A stretch of 40,924 nucleotides of DNA from Methanobacterium petrolearium (GTDB lineage Archaea > Methanobacteriota > Methanobacteria > Methanobacteriales > Methanobacteriaceae): contig NZ_JAGGKL010000006.1 of NCBI RefSeq assembly GCF_017873625.1, positions 175,001 to 215,924 on the forward strand, given 5' to 3'. Shown in pieces: positions 1 to 7,920 of the stretch; the first letter of the stretch is position 1; every line of letters starts with the position of its first letter. Below the pieces are notes generated by a model. The model was not told the origin of the DNA. It was given only the letters and a program-made list of their open reading frames with translations, and made no database searches. A program made the translations under genes and the position numbers.

Positions 1-2531
1 GAGGTCACACCCCCATAAAACGATACCCTGTCCTGGCTAAAAGATGGAGAGATGACGTTTTTCTGGTAGGTGCATCCATCTACAATTTCCAGCCATGGGT
101 AACATCCGGACAGGTTAAGCCACCAGCCAATCCCCTTGTAGTGGCTCAACCATCCATTCGCCTGAACGATGTGGATAATGTTGGGCGTACAGGCAGGCAC
201 ATGACTTGCTTCACCATGGGAGGACACCATGCCTTTAATTCCTCTGAAAACGAGGTTTACTGGCAAGATGAAACTGTTAAATACTGTCATGACTTCATAA
301 CCCACCTGGGAATAGATGAAAAAGAAATTACCTTCATTGAATCATGGTGGGAAGGAGGAGGCAATGCAGGACCCTGTTATGAAGTCTGTGTCAGAGGAGT
401 GGAACTGGCCACCCTGGTTTTCATCCAATACCGTACATTACCAGGGGGAGAAAAGGAAGAAATCCCCTTAAAAATTGTTGATACTGGTTACGGATTAGAA
501 AGGTTTGCCTGGATTTCTCAGGGCACACCCACTGCCTATGATGCATCCTTCGGACCAGTTATAAAAGAACTCCAAGAAATGGCAGGAGTCAAACTCAACC
601 ATCGTATACTGGGAGAAAATGCCCAAGTAGCTGGTATGATGGATATTGAAGACATAGCTGATCTGAAAACCCTGCGTTCCAGAGTGGCAGAAAGACTGGG
701 AATCACCCTAAAAGAGTTGAAAGAAGCCACCGAACCCATGGAAGCCATTTACGTTATTGCCGACCACACCCGTTGCCTGGCATTCATGCTGGCAGACGGA
801 GTTATACCCTCCAACGTTAAAGAAGGTTACCTGGCCAGGCTGATCCTCAGAAGGACCATTCGTTTTATTAAAAAATTAGGACTCAAAGAGTCCCTGGAGG
901 ATATAATGAATATCCAGCTTAACTTCCTCTCCCAAACCTACCCTGAGATCAGGAATAATCAGGAGTCCATTCTGAAAATCATCAAATTGGAAGAGAAACG
1001 TTACCAAAAAACCATCAGCAAAGGACGGCAAATGGTCAAAAAAACCATCAAATATCTTAAAAAGGATAAAAAGGATGAAATGCCCCTGGAAACACTTGTC
1101 AAACTCTACGATTCCCAGGGCCTTCCCCCAGATACTGTGGCAGAGATAGCCCGAGATCTGGACTTCACAGTTAAAGTACCTGATAACTTTTACACATTAG
1201 TTGCAGAACAACATTCTGAAGAAGAGGTTGAAGAGGAAGCACCGGTGGAACTGGATTACCCTGAAACCGATCTATTATTCTATGATGAACCCCAAGAAAC
1301 TGAATTCAGTGCCCGATTTCTGGGATTGTATGAAAATAACATCATCCTAGATCGTACCCTCTTTTATCCTGAAGGAGGGGGACAACCCTCTGATGTAGGC
1401 TTTTTAGACACTGGAGAAGAAAAGATCAGAATCCTGCATGTTGAAAAGCTTGATGGAATCATTCTGCACAAAGTGAAAGAAGAGAAACTGGAAAAACTTA
1501 AACACCGGGTTGGTTCCTCTTTCCGGGGGAGTATTGACTGGAACCGCCGTATTTCTCTGGCACGTAACCATACTGCAACTCACCTCCTAGTGGCAGCTGC
1601 CAGAAAGGTTTTAGGGGACCATATATGGCAGGCAGGAGCACAGAAGGGTGTTAAAAAATCCAGGATCGATTTATCACACTACCAGCGTATTAGTGAAGAA
1701 GAACTCCATGAAATTGAACTTATAGCCAATAGATGGGTTATGGATAACATTCCAGTCAATGTAGAGTGGATGAATCGTACAGAAGCAGAGAAAAAATACG
1801 GATTCATACTTTACCAGGGAGGAGTGGTCCCCGGAAGCAGCATCCGCGTAGTTCAGATTCCTGGTGTGGATGTGCAGGCCTGTGCCGGAACACACTGCCA
1901 TCAAACAGGACAGATTGGCCTTATAAAGATTAATAGAACAGAAAGAATCCAGGATGGAGTGGAAAGATTTGAATTCTCTGCGGGTGAAGCTGCTGTGGAA
2001 TCCATGCAGACCAATGACGCTTTACTTCAGGATAGTGCTATTGTGTTTAAAGTGGAACCTAGCCAGCTGCCTAAAACCAGTGAAAGATTCTTCACTGAGT
2101 GGAAAGCCTTTAAAAACGAGATTGAACGAATGAAATCCCAGGTAGCTAAACTTAAAACAGATTCATTAACTGACCAAACTGAAACTATTAACTCACTATC
2201 CTTCCTATCAGATGAGGTTGATGCAGATATAGATGAACTGGTTAAAATGGTCACCCAACTCACTGATGATGGTGGTGTGGATGTGGTTGTCCTTGGGAAT
2301 TCCGATGGGAAAATAGCAGGTGCAGCATCATCCAAGGCCATTGATCGAGGCATAAAAATCAATGAAATCATCAAAGAAACCGCTAAAATCATGGGCGGTG
2401 GGGGTGGTGGAAAACCTCACCTGGCCCAAGGAGCTGGACAAAAAGCAGACAAACTTCCGGAAGCCCTTAGATTTGTGCGTGAGACTGTGAAGGATAAGTT
2501 AGCCCAGAAAAATCTTAATGGATTTAGTTAA
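1..2531 (+). CDS. alaS: Alanyl-tRNA synthetase, archaeal type (5' end cut by the window)
   Basis: Charges tRNA-Ala with alanine in the cytoplasm and edits mischarged Ser/Gly. The frame is open from base 3 with no start in view, and the first codons (GHTPIKRYPV, then RWRDDVFLVGASIY) are typical archaeal class II AlaRS core, so roughly the first 50-60 residues lie outside the window; 842 codons are visible. A GTG at 141 is internal. Editing-domain zinc motifs are present: HTATH at 1569-1583 and CAGTHCH at 1881-1901. A glycine-rich stretch of six Gly (2394-2411) followed by KPHLAQGAG is the DHHA1 C-terminal signature. The middle insert around 1015-1070 is lysine rich. The gene is intact to its stop. 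It is followed 69 bases later by a separate gene on the same strand. Very sure of identity. Confidence 0.97.
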   Translation, partial: GHTPIKRYPVLAKRWRDDVFLVGASIYNFQPWVTSGQVKPPANPLVVAQPSIRLNDVDNVGRTGRHMTCFTMGGHHAFNSSENEVYWQDETVKYCHDFITHLGIDEKEITFIESWWEGGGNAGPCYEVCVRGVELATLVFIQYRTLPGGEKEEIPLKIVDTGYGLERFAWISQGTPTAYDASFGPVIKELQEMAGVKLNHRILGENAQVAGMMDIEDIADLKTLRSRVAERLGITLKELKEATEPMEAIYVIADHTRCLAFMLADGVIPSNVKEGYLARLILRRTIRFIKKLGLKESLEDIMNIQLNFLSQTYPEIRNNQESILKIIKLEEKRYQKTISKGRQMVKKTIKYLKKDKKDEMPLETLVKLYDSQGLPPDTVAEIARDLDFTVKVPDNFYTLVAEQHSEEEVEEEAPVELDYPETDLLFYDEPQETEFSARFLGLYENNIILDRTLFYPEGGGQPSDVGFLDTGEEKIRILHVEKLDGIILHKVKEEKLEKLKHRVGSSFRGSIDWNRRISLARNHTATHLLVAAARKVLGDHIWQAGAQKGVKKSRIDLSHYQRISEEELHEIELIANRWVMDNIPVNVEWMNRTEAEKKYGFILYQGGVVPGSSIRVVQIPGVDVQACAGTHCHQTGQIGLIKINRTERIQDGVERFEFSAGEAAVESMQTNDALLQDSAIVFKVEPSQLPKTSERFFTEWKAFKNEIERMKSQVAKLKTDSLTDQTETINSLSFLSDEVDADIDELVKMVTQLTDDGGVDVVVLGNSDGKIAGAASSKAIDRGIKINEIIKETAKIMGGGGGGKPHLAQGAGQKADKLPEALRFVRETVKDKLAQKNLNGFS

Positions 2532-2600
2532 ATGTGATTGATTAACAGTTAAATTATTTAATAGTTAAAAATGGAAATCTTTTACATCTGGTGAAATAAA

Positions 2601-3848
2601 TTGAAAAAAACAATCCAACAGATTAACCATAAAATCAAAGATGGCAAAGCCAACATCCTCACTGCTGAAGAAGTAACCCAGCTGGTGATGGGGGGTGATG
2701 AACCCACTGCCGAAGATGTTGATGTGGTGACCACTGGTACCTGTGGTATAATGTCTGGAACCGCAGCCATCTTCCACATCCCTGTCGCAGAACCAGGAAC
2801 TTTCAAGAAAGCCAAAAGTATACTTTTAAATGGCGTTCCAGGCTTCCCTGGGCCCTGTCCCAATGAATGGTTGGGTTCAGTTGATTTGATGATTTATGGA
2901 ACTGCCCATAGCATAAACGACCCCCAGTATGGTGGAGGATTCCTCTTCAAGGAACTGGTTAGTGGGAAAGAAATTGAAATTGAAGCAGAAGATTTTGAAG
3001 GTAATATCATGAAATCAACTGCCACATTAAATGATTTTGGAACTGCCCAACTGATTGGAACCCGTTCTGCATTTAAGAATTACACTGCCTTTGTAAATCC
3101 ATCTCCTGAATCTGTTAAATCCATATTCAATGCTGTGAAAATGGATGGACCCTTTAAAGGAATTACATTCTCTGGTTGCGGGGAGCTTAACCCCTTACAA
3201 AACGATCCCCAACTAAATTCCATCCATAAAGGCAGCAAATTACTCATTAATAATTCTGAAGGATTGTTCATTGGCACTGGAACAAGAAGCAGTCCTGAAA
3301 AGCCAAATATGATGATAACTGCAGATATGAAAGAAATGGACCCCCATTATATTGGTGGTTTTCGTACCGGAGCTGGTCCTGAGGTTTACAATAGTGTGGC
3401 CACGGCCATACCAGTCCTGGATGATAACATACTCCAACATACCTTCGTTAAAAATGAAGACATTTCTCTTCCCATCGCGGATATAAGGGGACGTCACAGC
3501 GTTTTGAGCCAAACCGATTATGGTGTGTGGAGAGATGTTGATGAAAGACCTACTTATGAAGAAAGTCTTTGTCAGAGGTGTGAAACCTGTCTGGTTGAAG
3601 ATAGATGTCCTACAAAAGCCTTCCAGAACCATGAACTGAATAAAGTCCGGTGCTTTGGCTGTGGGATGTGTGTTTATTCCTGTCCCTTCAGTTCTTTCCA
3701 GATGGAAACCGGTACCGTCTCCATGGATTGGAAAGGTGAGATTAAAACGTTGGATGTTATCTGTCGTCAGTCGGATATTAAACGTGCCCGTGAACTGGCG
3801 CGTGAACTTAAAAACAGGATTATAAATGGCGAATTTATCGTTGGATAA
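2601..3848 (+). CDS. DUF39 metalloprotein with two 4Fe-4S motifs (methanogenesis marker 16 type)
   Basis: 415 residues: a DUF39 (COG1900) domain over about residues 1-310, then a ferredoxin-like tail. Two cysteine clusters are visible, C324/C327/C330/C336 and C351/C354/C357/C361, each able to hold a 4Fe-4S cluster. Known family facts: DUF39 proteins take part in homocysteine formation from aspartate semialdehyde and sulfide in methanogens, and a DUF39-ferredoxin fusion is the methanogenesis marker 16 protein found across methanogens. Which of these activities this copy has is inference. The start is TTG at 2601, chosen because GGTGA (2590-2594) lies 6 bases upstream. It follows alaS at 69 bases and may share its transcript. 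Alternative name: L-aspartate semialdehyde sulfurtransferase-related protein. Confidence 0.88.
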   Translation: MKKTIQQINHKIKDGKANILTAEEVTQLVMGGDEPTAEDVDVVTTGTCGIMSGTAAIFHIPVAEPGTFKKAKSILLNGVPGFPGPCPNEWLGSVDLMIYGTAHSINDPQYGGGFLFKELVSGKEIEIEAEDFEGNIMKSTATLNDFGTAQLIGTRSAFKNYTAFVNPSPESVKSIFNAVKMDGPFKGITFSGCGELNPLQNDPQLNSIHKGSKLLINNSEGLFIGTGTRSSPEKPNMMITADMKEMDPHYIGGFRTGAGPEVYNSVATAIPVLDDNILQHTFVKNEDISLPIADIRGRHSVLSQTDYGVWRDVDERPTYEESLCQRCETCLVEDRCPTKAFQNHELNKVRCFGCGMCVYSCPFSSFQMETGTVSMDWKGEIKTLDVICRQSDIKRARELARELKNRIINGEFIVG

Positions 3849-3919
3849 CCTTTGTTGGATAACCTAAAATATCTGAAATTTTCACTTATTTTGTACTGTC
3901 CACCTAATACCCATATCCT

Positions 3920-4002
3920 ATCCTTAGGATTCTAAGGATATAATTTCCCCTAATGATATCCTAAGGATATAATTTCCCCTAAGGCAATTTATCTAAGGAT
4001 TC
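3920..4002. repeat. Two perfect 22-bp direct repeats plus a partial copy at the 3' end of the NTPase gene
   Basis: A 22-base unit beginning CTAAGGATATAATTTCCCCT occurs at 3932-3953 and again at 3961-3982, a 29-base period. A shorter copy, ATCTAAGGATTC, lies at 3991-4002, and a near-palindrome ATCCTTAGGAT at 3920-3930 precedes them. The second copy covers the stop codon of the minus-strand NTPase gene (3979-3981), and the partial copy lies within its last codons. This looks like local slippage or duplication of the gene end. A regulatory role is possible but not shown. Confidence 0.85.
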
Positions 4003-4518
4003 AAGTATCTTTTCAGTTATAGAATCCCTATTTTCTGAGGTTATATGGAAAATTTTCACATCTTCCCTATTTTTAACCTTCAAAATAAATGGGTGCTGGG
4101 AACGTTGATGAATTACTGCAATTACTGTTTTTTGACTATCCATTGCCTTCCAAACAGCTTGAGGAAAATCTGCACTTTTCAGTTCCATAGGTGCGATTTC
4201 ATCAATGAAAATATAATTTAACGTCCCTATTGCATTTTCAATGGCAGTTATACCAATTTCTATAATATCATCCAGATTTACAGTGTATTTACCAACTTTT
4301 GGGCCTTGAATATGGTTATGAAGGTGGGTACTGGCCAATACTCCCTTTCTACCCGAGGCAATGTCAATAATATTAAAACCAGTTCTTTTACCCTTTTCTC
4401 TTATTTCAGGACAGTAAATACCCCCAACAGAATAACCTTTAGAAGTTAAGGTTTTTTTAATCTCTTCTAAAACCGTGGTTTTACCCACACCGGGAGGGCC
4501 AGTTATAAGAATATTCAT
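3979..4518 (-). CDS. THEP1-type nucleoside-triphosphatase (NTPase, COG1618)
   Basis: 179 residues, the usual length for the THEP1 family. Walker A is GPPGVGKTT at residues 7-15 and the Walker B-like strand is YIFIDEIAPMELKS near the middle. The GGIYCPEIRE and GFNIIDIASG segments are typical of the family. Family members hydrolyse ATP, GTP and other NTPs slowly in vitro; the cellular role is not settled, with links to nucleotide or RNA modification suggested. ATG at 4518 begins directly with the P-loop strand (MNILITG), so the start is well placed. The gene is convergent with the DUF39 gene, and its last codons and stop overlap a short direct repeat. It stands alone; the next minus-strand gene upstream is 142 bases away. 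Confidence 0.93.
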   Translation of the reverse strand: MNILITGPPGVGKTTVLEEIKKTLTSKGYSVGGIYCPEIREKGKRTGFNIIDIASGRKGVLASTHLHNHIQGPKVGKYTVNLDDIIEIGITAIENAIGTLNYIFIDEIAPMELKSADFPQAVWKAMDSQKTVIAVIHQRSQHPFILKVKNREDVKIFHITSENRDSITEKILESLDKLP

Positions 4519-4659
4519 ATTAACAATTTGAATAGTTTTAGATAAAAAAAGTAAATGTTAACCTAACTATAATCTTTTTTTATACTACTTGTTTTCACTG
4601 TTTGCATATTGTTTTTACTATTTATATGGCTATTAATATTTTATATGTTGTAGAAAAGC

Positions 4660-5217
4660 CTATATTTTAGTGGAAAAGAATATGATTCCAATTACAAAAC
4701 CAAATAAGAGTGCTATTACCAGTAAGAGGAAAATAGTTCCCCAAATGGAACTTCCTTTTTCTTCAGTCCCATAATACTCATCTAGATCATAACCACGGTA
4801 TTTTTTCTTTTTATATCCGTTAGGATTATAGTTCTGCTGATAATCTCTGTTTTGATTATATTTCTCTTTATAAGGTTTATTCTTATAAGATTTATTTTTT
4901 TTATAAGGGTTATCCTGGTTATCCTGCTTATAATCTCTGTCCTGATTGTACTGGTAATTGTTATCAGGATTTTGTTGATTATGGTCCTTATCAGAATAAT
5001 TATCCTCATTCTGATAGGTATCATCATAATATTTGGCGGCAGAATAGTCTTCATCTAGATCATATGGTTCAGTGGGAACTTCCCTTTGCTCATGGTATTC
5101 TCCCCTAAGATACTTGTTCTTCAAGGGTTTGTATTCAGAGGTTGATAGTTCCATTCCACATTTAGGACAATATGTGTCCCATTTACGAACTTTAGTACCA
5201 CAATTTTCACATTTCAT
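4660..5217 (-). CDS. Zinc-ribbon protein with Tyr/Asn/Lys-rich linker and C-terminal membrane anchor
   Basis: 185 residues if started at ATG 5217. GAGGT lies 5 bases upstream there, whereas the frame's GTG at 5238 has no ribosome site. Residues 1-22 form a zinc ribbon (C3, C6, C17, C20). Residues 45-145 are a low-complexity, hydrophilic stretch dominated by Y, N, D, Q and K with repeated YNQNRDY / YNQDRDY-like units. Residues 160-183 are one hydrophobic helix near the C terminus. The probable topology is a tail-anchored protein with a cytoplasmic zinc ribbon, as in the many archaeal zinc-ribbon membrane proteins of unknown function. Base composition is extremely A/T rich with repeats, which also creates a meaningless hydrophobic frame on the other strand. 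No specific function is proposed. Confidence 0.8.
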   Translation of the reverse strand: MKCENCGTKVRKWDTYCPKCGMELSTSEYKPLKNKYLRGEYHEQREVPTEPYDLDEDYSAAKYYDDTYQNEDNYSDKDHNQQNPDNNYQYNQDRDYKQDNQDNPYKKNKSYKNKPYKEKYNQNRDYQQNYNPNGYKKKKYRGYDLDEYYGTEEKGSSIWGTIFLLLVIALLFGFVIGIIFFSTKI

Positions 5218-5762
5218 AGCGAACCTCGGCTTGATCACCGCATAATCAAATTTACGTTGCTAATTCCTATTATTAACCACCTATTCATGTGCAATTTCAT
5301 CATGACAAAGCCATCACTAATAATTCTATAAATCTAACTGTTTTTTCATTTTACTACAATCCCATCTTTTTTTAAAAAAACGGAGATATTCCCATTTAAT
5401 GGATATGTTTTTCTAGGGATTGTGTGCCATCATGGATGTTATGGAACTTTTTCTATCACATGCCACTGTGATCATATCATATCCTTTATTTTTCAACAAC
5501 ATGATTGGCTTGCGGTTGTTTTAAAGGTCCTGTTACCTTTGTATACTATAATTTGATTAATATTTTCTCTAAAGTTACATAAATGGTTTTCCAGTAGAAA
5601 TAAAGAAAATATGATAAAATAATATTTTCATTGAAAGTATACCAATGTGGATCGCTACTCATGTAGATGTGTACCAGCTTATTTTTTTCAAACAATTTGC
5701 AAGATCTCTACAATATAATAACTCTATCGGACAAATATTATAGTAACAAGGGGGGAATGATA
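5218..5762. other. AT-rich divergent intergenic region upstream of the heliorhodopsin gene
   Basis: 545 bases between the zinc-ribbon gene (leftward) and the heliorhodopsin gene (rightward). I see no RNA gene. A 30-codon open frame at 5432-5524 (+) lacks a ribosome site and is probably chance. A TATA-like CAATATAATA at 5711-5720 sits about 45 bases before the heliorhodopsin start and could be its promoter. Poly-A/T runs occur near 5366-5380. Confidence 0.5.
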
Positions 5763-6584
5763 ATGAATAATGAACTAAGAAAAGAACTTATTGCCAAGTC
5801 ACCTATTAGTTTTGAAGGGTTGAGAAAACTTAACATTGCTGCTGGTTCACTGCACTTAATCCAGGGAATTATAATGATCGCCTTGGGTTTATGGTTGACA
5901 TGGACCCAGGATATCTACACTTTCTACCTTAAATTCACAATAATATCATTAAAACCTTTTGAAGCTCAGATCGTTCCAGATCCAACGGTTGCATTTACTG
6001 TTAGCTACCTAGGAGTGATTCTTTCCTCATTCTTATTGATTTCCGCCATTGCCCATTTTGCTATTGCCTTTGTAAAAACCAAAAACTACAATGAGAACCT
6101 GAAAAAGGGTATGAACCCCTACCGTTGGTATGAATATTTCTTCTCCAGCTCCATTATGCTGGTGATAATCGCGACCTTCGTAGGTGTTTGGGATTTATGG
6201 TCTCTGGTAATGATCTTTGTCCTGAATGCCGTGATGATCATGTGCGGCTTTTTGATGGAGAAGATCAACTATTACACCAAAAAAACGGATTGGTCCGCAT
6301 ATCTAGTGGGATGTCTTTCCGGATTCGCCCCATGGATTGTTTTAGCAGCCTATTTCGTAGCAGCAGTGGGATCAACCGAAACAAATCCACCAGATTTCGT
6401 TTACGCCATATTGCTCGTATACTTTATCATGTTCAACACCTTCTCCATTAACATGGTTCTACAGTATAAAGGCGTTGGTAAATGGAAGGATTACCTCTAT
6501 GGTGAACGGGTGTACATAATCCTCAGTTTAATTGCAAAAACTGCACTGGCGTGGCTAACATTTATAGGAATTTTCGCACCGTGA
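5763..6584 (+). CDS. Heliorhodopsin (retinal-binding seven-helix membrane protein)
   Basis: 273 residues with seven predicted helices (about 24-47, 76-104, 123-142, 146-167, then three more ending 249-270). I recognise the heliorhodopsin family by its signatures: retinal Schiff-base lysine K259 in helix 7 (LSLIAKTALAW), S255 four residues before it, counter-ion E124 in RWYEYFFSSS, and the two active-site histidines H31 (SLHLIQ) and H98 (ISAIAHF). By my recall of heliorhodopsin 48C12 these match S237, K241, E107, H23 and H80. Known of the family: N terminus inside (inverted relative to type-1 rhodopsins), slow photocycle, no ion pumping in most members; the role is thought to be sensory or regulatory. 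The start is ATG 5763, 7 bases after an AGGGGGG site (5749-5755); the frame itself opens at 5667. No carotenoid-cleavage gene is nearby. All key residues are intact, so it is probably functional if retinal is available. Confidence 0.93.
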   Translation: MNNELRKELIAKSPISFEGLRKLNIAAGSLHLIQGIIMIALGLWLTWTQDIYTFYLKFTIISLKPFEAQIVPDPTVAFTVSYLGVILSSFLLISAIAHFAIAFVKTKNYNENLKKGMNPYRWYEYFFSSSIMLVIIATFVGVWDLWSLVMIFVLNAVMIMCGFLMEKINYYTKKTDWSAYLVGCLSGFAPWIVLAAYFVAAVGSTETNPPDFVYAILLVYFIMFNTFSINMVLQYKGVGKWKDYLYGERVYIILSLIAKTALAWLTFIGIFAP

Positions 6585-6672
6585 CACCAGGATTGGGAGA
6601 TTGAAAGGATGATCTGGCAGAAGGCTAGATTAAAATCTTATTTTTTTAATAAATCTATAAACGGTCATTTAA

Positions 6673-7416
6673 ATGAATGAATCCCCATCTAAAAAGAAAA
6701 TAATCGTAATCACGCTCGTAGTAGTTGCCGTAATTACAGCAAGTGCTTTTATCTATTATGTTTCCGATTATTATCATGCCGATGCAAATGCTTTAGCGGC
6801 ATTAAACTCAACTGAAGCCTACAGTGTACAAAATACAGGTGATTTTATTACATTCACTCCGGCTGGTAACAAGAGCACCACTGGAATAATATTTTATCCA
6901 GGAGGCAAAGTACAAGCAGAATCTTACTCTGTAATAGCTTCTAAATTGGCGGAAAATGATTATACCATTATAATTGCAAAAATGCCATTTAATTTAGCAT
7001 TTTTTGGTACGGATAAAGCAGATGATGTCATTGAAAATCACACAGAAATAGATTCATGGGTAATGATGGGTCATTCGCTGGGGGGTGTTTATGCATCTGA
7101 ATATGCGGTAAATCATCAGGATAAAATTAAAGGAGTTATTTATTTAGCTGCCTATCCACCATCAAATGCATCAAATGCCACCTTCAAAGCTCTGTCCATT
7201 AGAGGATCTCTGGATAATGTAATCCTGGAAGAGGATATCTCAGGAAATCTTGATAAATTCCCAAAAAACACCACTTTCATCACCATTGAGGGAGGTAATC
7301 ACTACAATTTTGGTGATTATGGAGTTCAGGCCGGTGATAACAACAGCACCATCACCCGGGAAGAACAGCAAAAACAGACCATTAACGCCATAATTGAATT
7401 TATTAAGGGCCTTTAA
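6673..7416 (+). CDS. Membrane-anchored alpha/beta hydrolase
   Basis: 247 residues. Residues 9-29 form an N-terminal hydrophobic helix after a lysine-rich start, so the catalytic domain is probably outside the membrane. The nucleophile elbow is GHSLGG with S135; the candidate catalytic histidine is H210 in GGNHYNFGDYG; and D/E residues around 177-188 could supply the acid. This pattern fits the alpha/beta hydrolase_5 / dienelactone-hydrolase-like group; the substrate is unknown. Several N-x-S/T sequons (e.g. NASNAT, NNST) suit an exported archaeal protein. It starts 88 bases after the heliorhodopsin stop on the same strand. A T7 run at 6641-6647 lies between them and could end the first transcript, so co-transcription is uncertain. 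Confidence 0.85.
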   Translation: MNESPSKKKIIVITLVVVAVITASAFIYYVSDYYHADANALAALNSTEAYSVQNTGDFITFTPAGNKSTTGIIFYPGGKVQAESYSVIASKLAENDYTIIIAKMPFNLAFFGTDKADDVIENHTEIDSWVMMGHSLGGVYASEYAVNHQDKIKGVIYLAAYPPSNASNATFKALSIRGSLDNVILEEDISGNLDKFPKNTTFITIEGGNHYNFGDYGVQAGDNNSTITREEQQKQTINAIIEFIKGL

Positions 7417-7458
7417 GATTAAAAAAAGGCAAAACTACGCTAGAATAAAATTTATACC

Positions 7459-7509
7459 AAAATGAAAATTAGACTAAAATGAAAATTAGACTAAAATGAA
7501 AATTAGACT
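7459..7509. repeat. Three perfect 17-bp tandem repeats
   Basis: The unit AAAATGAAAATTAGACT is repeated three times without change at 7459-7475, 7476-7492 and 7493-7509, directly after the hydrolase gene and before the convergent small gene. It is too short and lacks spacers, so it is not a CRISPR array. It may be a slippage product or a short binding-site array. Confidence 0.92.
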
Positions 7510-7528
7510 GGATTAATTCAATTGAAGG

Positions 7529-7756
7529 TTAAGGTATAACCCTCAGATAATGTGCCTCATTTGCCCCGGCATTGAACTCTATACTGGAAACCTCATCCAT
7601 CCAGTCTTCGAATATTTTCCAGAGAAGGTCGTCATCAGCATAGATACAGAAAACTGGTTCATCCCCATCTTCCATAACAAACTTTTCCACATCCCCATAA
7701 TCTCGTTTAATGTCATTAAAAATCTCATCTGCCAATTTTTGCTTGTTTTCTTCCAT
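7529..7756 (-). CDS. Small acidic protein of unknown function
   Basis: 75 residues, strongly acidic (many D and E), no membrane segment and one cysteine. The sequence begins MEENKQKLADEIF and contains a DGDEPVFCIYADDD segment, which reads like a real folded protein and not a chance frame. I do not recognise the family. The ribosome site is weak (a G/T-rich stretch, GTGTGTGATG, just before ATG 7756). It converges on the alpha/beta hydrolase and lies 162 bases ahead of the next minus-strand gene's stop region, so it is likely a separate unit. Confidence 0.7.
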   Translation of the reverse strand: MEENKQKLADEIFNDIKRDYGDVEKFVMEDGDEPVFCIYADDDLLWKIFEDWMDEVSSIEFNAGANEAHYLRVIP

Positions 7757-7920
7757 AAAACATCACACACCATTAATATTGTAACACATCTTATCTCAAA
7801 TAATAAATTTATTCTTTAAAATTCTAAAATAATCCACAGGAGTAAACCTAGATCAGGAATAGAACTTCATTTAATTTCATGAATAAAATTTTATTTACAT
7901 TTTATGTACCAGCATATTAA

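Noticed and set aside
2027..2392. 121-codon frame antisense to alaS
   Set aside because: Shadow of the alaS coding frame with Ser/Ile-rich translation.
4852..5058. A hydrophobic 68-codon frame opposite the zinc-ribbon gene
   Set aside because: It is the antisense of a repeat-rich Tyr/Asn/Lys linker, which forces Ile/Leu/Val codons; no ribosome site.
5432..5524. 30-codon frame in the gap before the heliorhodopsin gene
   Set aside because: No ribosome site and no recognisable pattern; probably chance in an AT-rich gap.
5667..5762. Upstream 32 codons of the heliorhodopsin frame
   Set aside because: AGGGGGG is correctly spaced for ATG 5763, and the family's N terminus begins there; the upstream part is leader.
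5763..6584. Type-1 (bacteriorhodopsin-like) rhodopsin
   Set aside because: The helix-3 DxxxD/E proton-pump motif is missing, and the Glu counter-ion with two histidines and the helix-7 pattern match heliorhodopsin.
7459..7509. CRISPR array
   Set aside because: The 17-bp units are directly adjacent without spacers and no cas gene is present.
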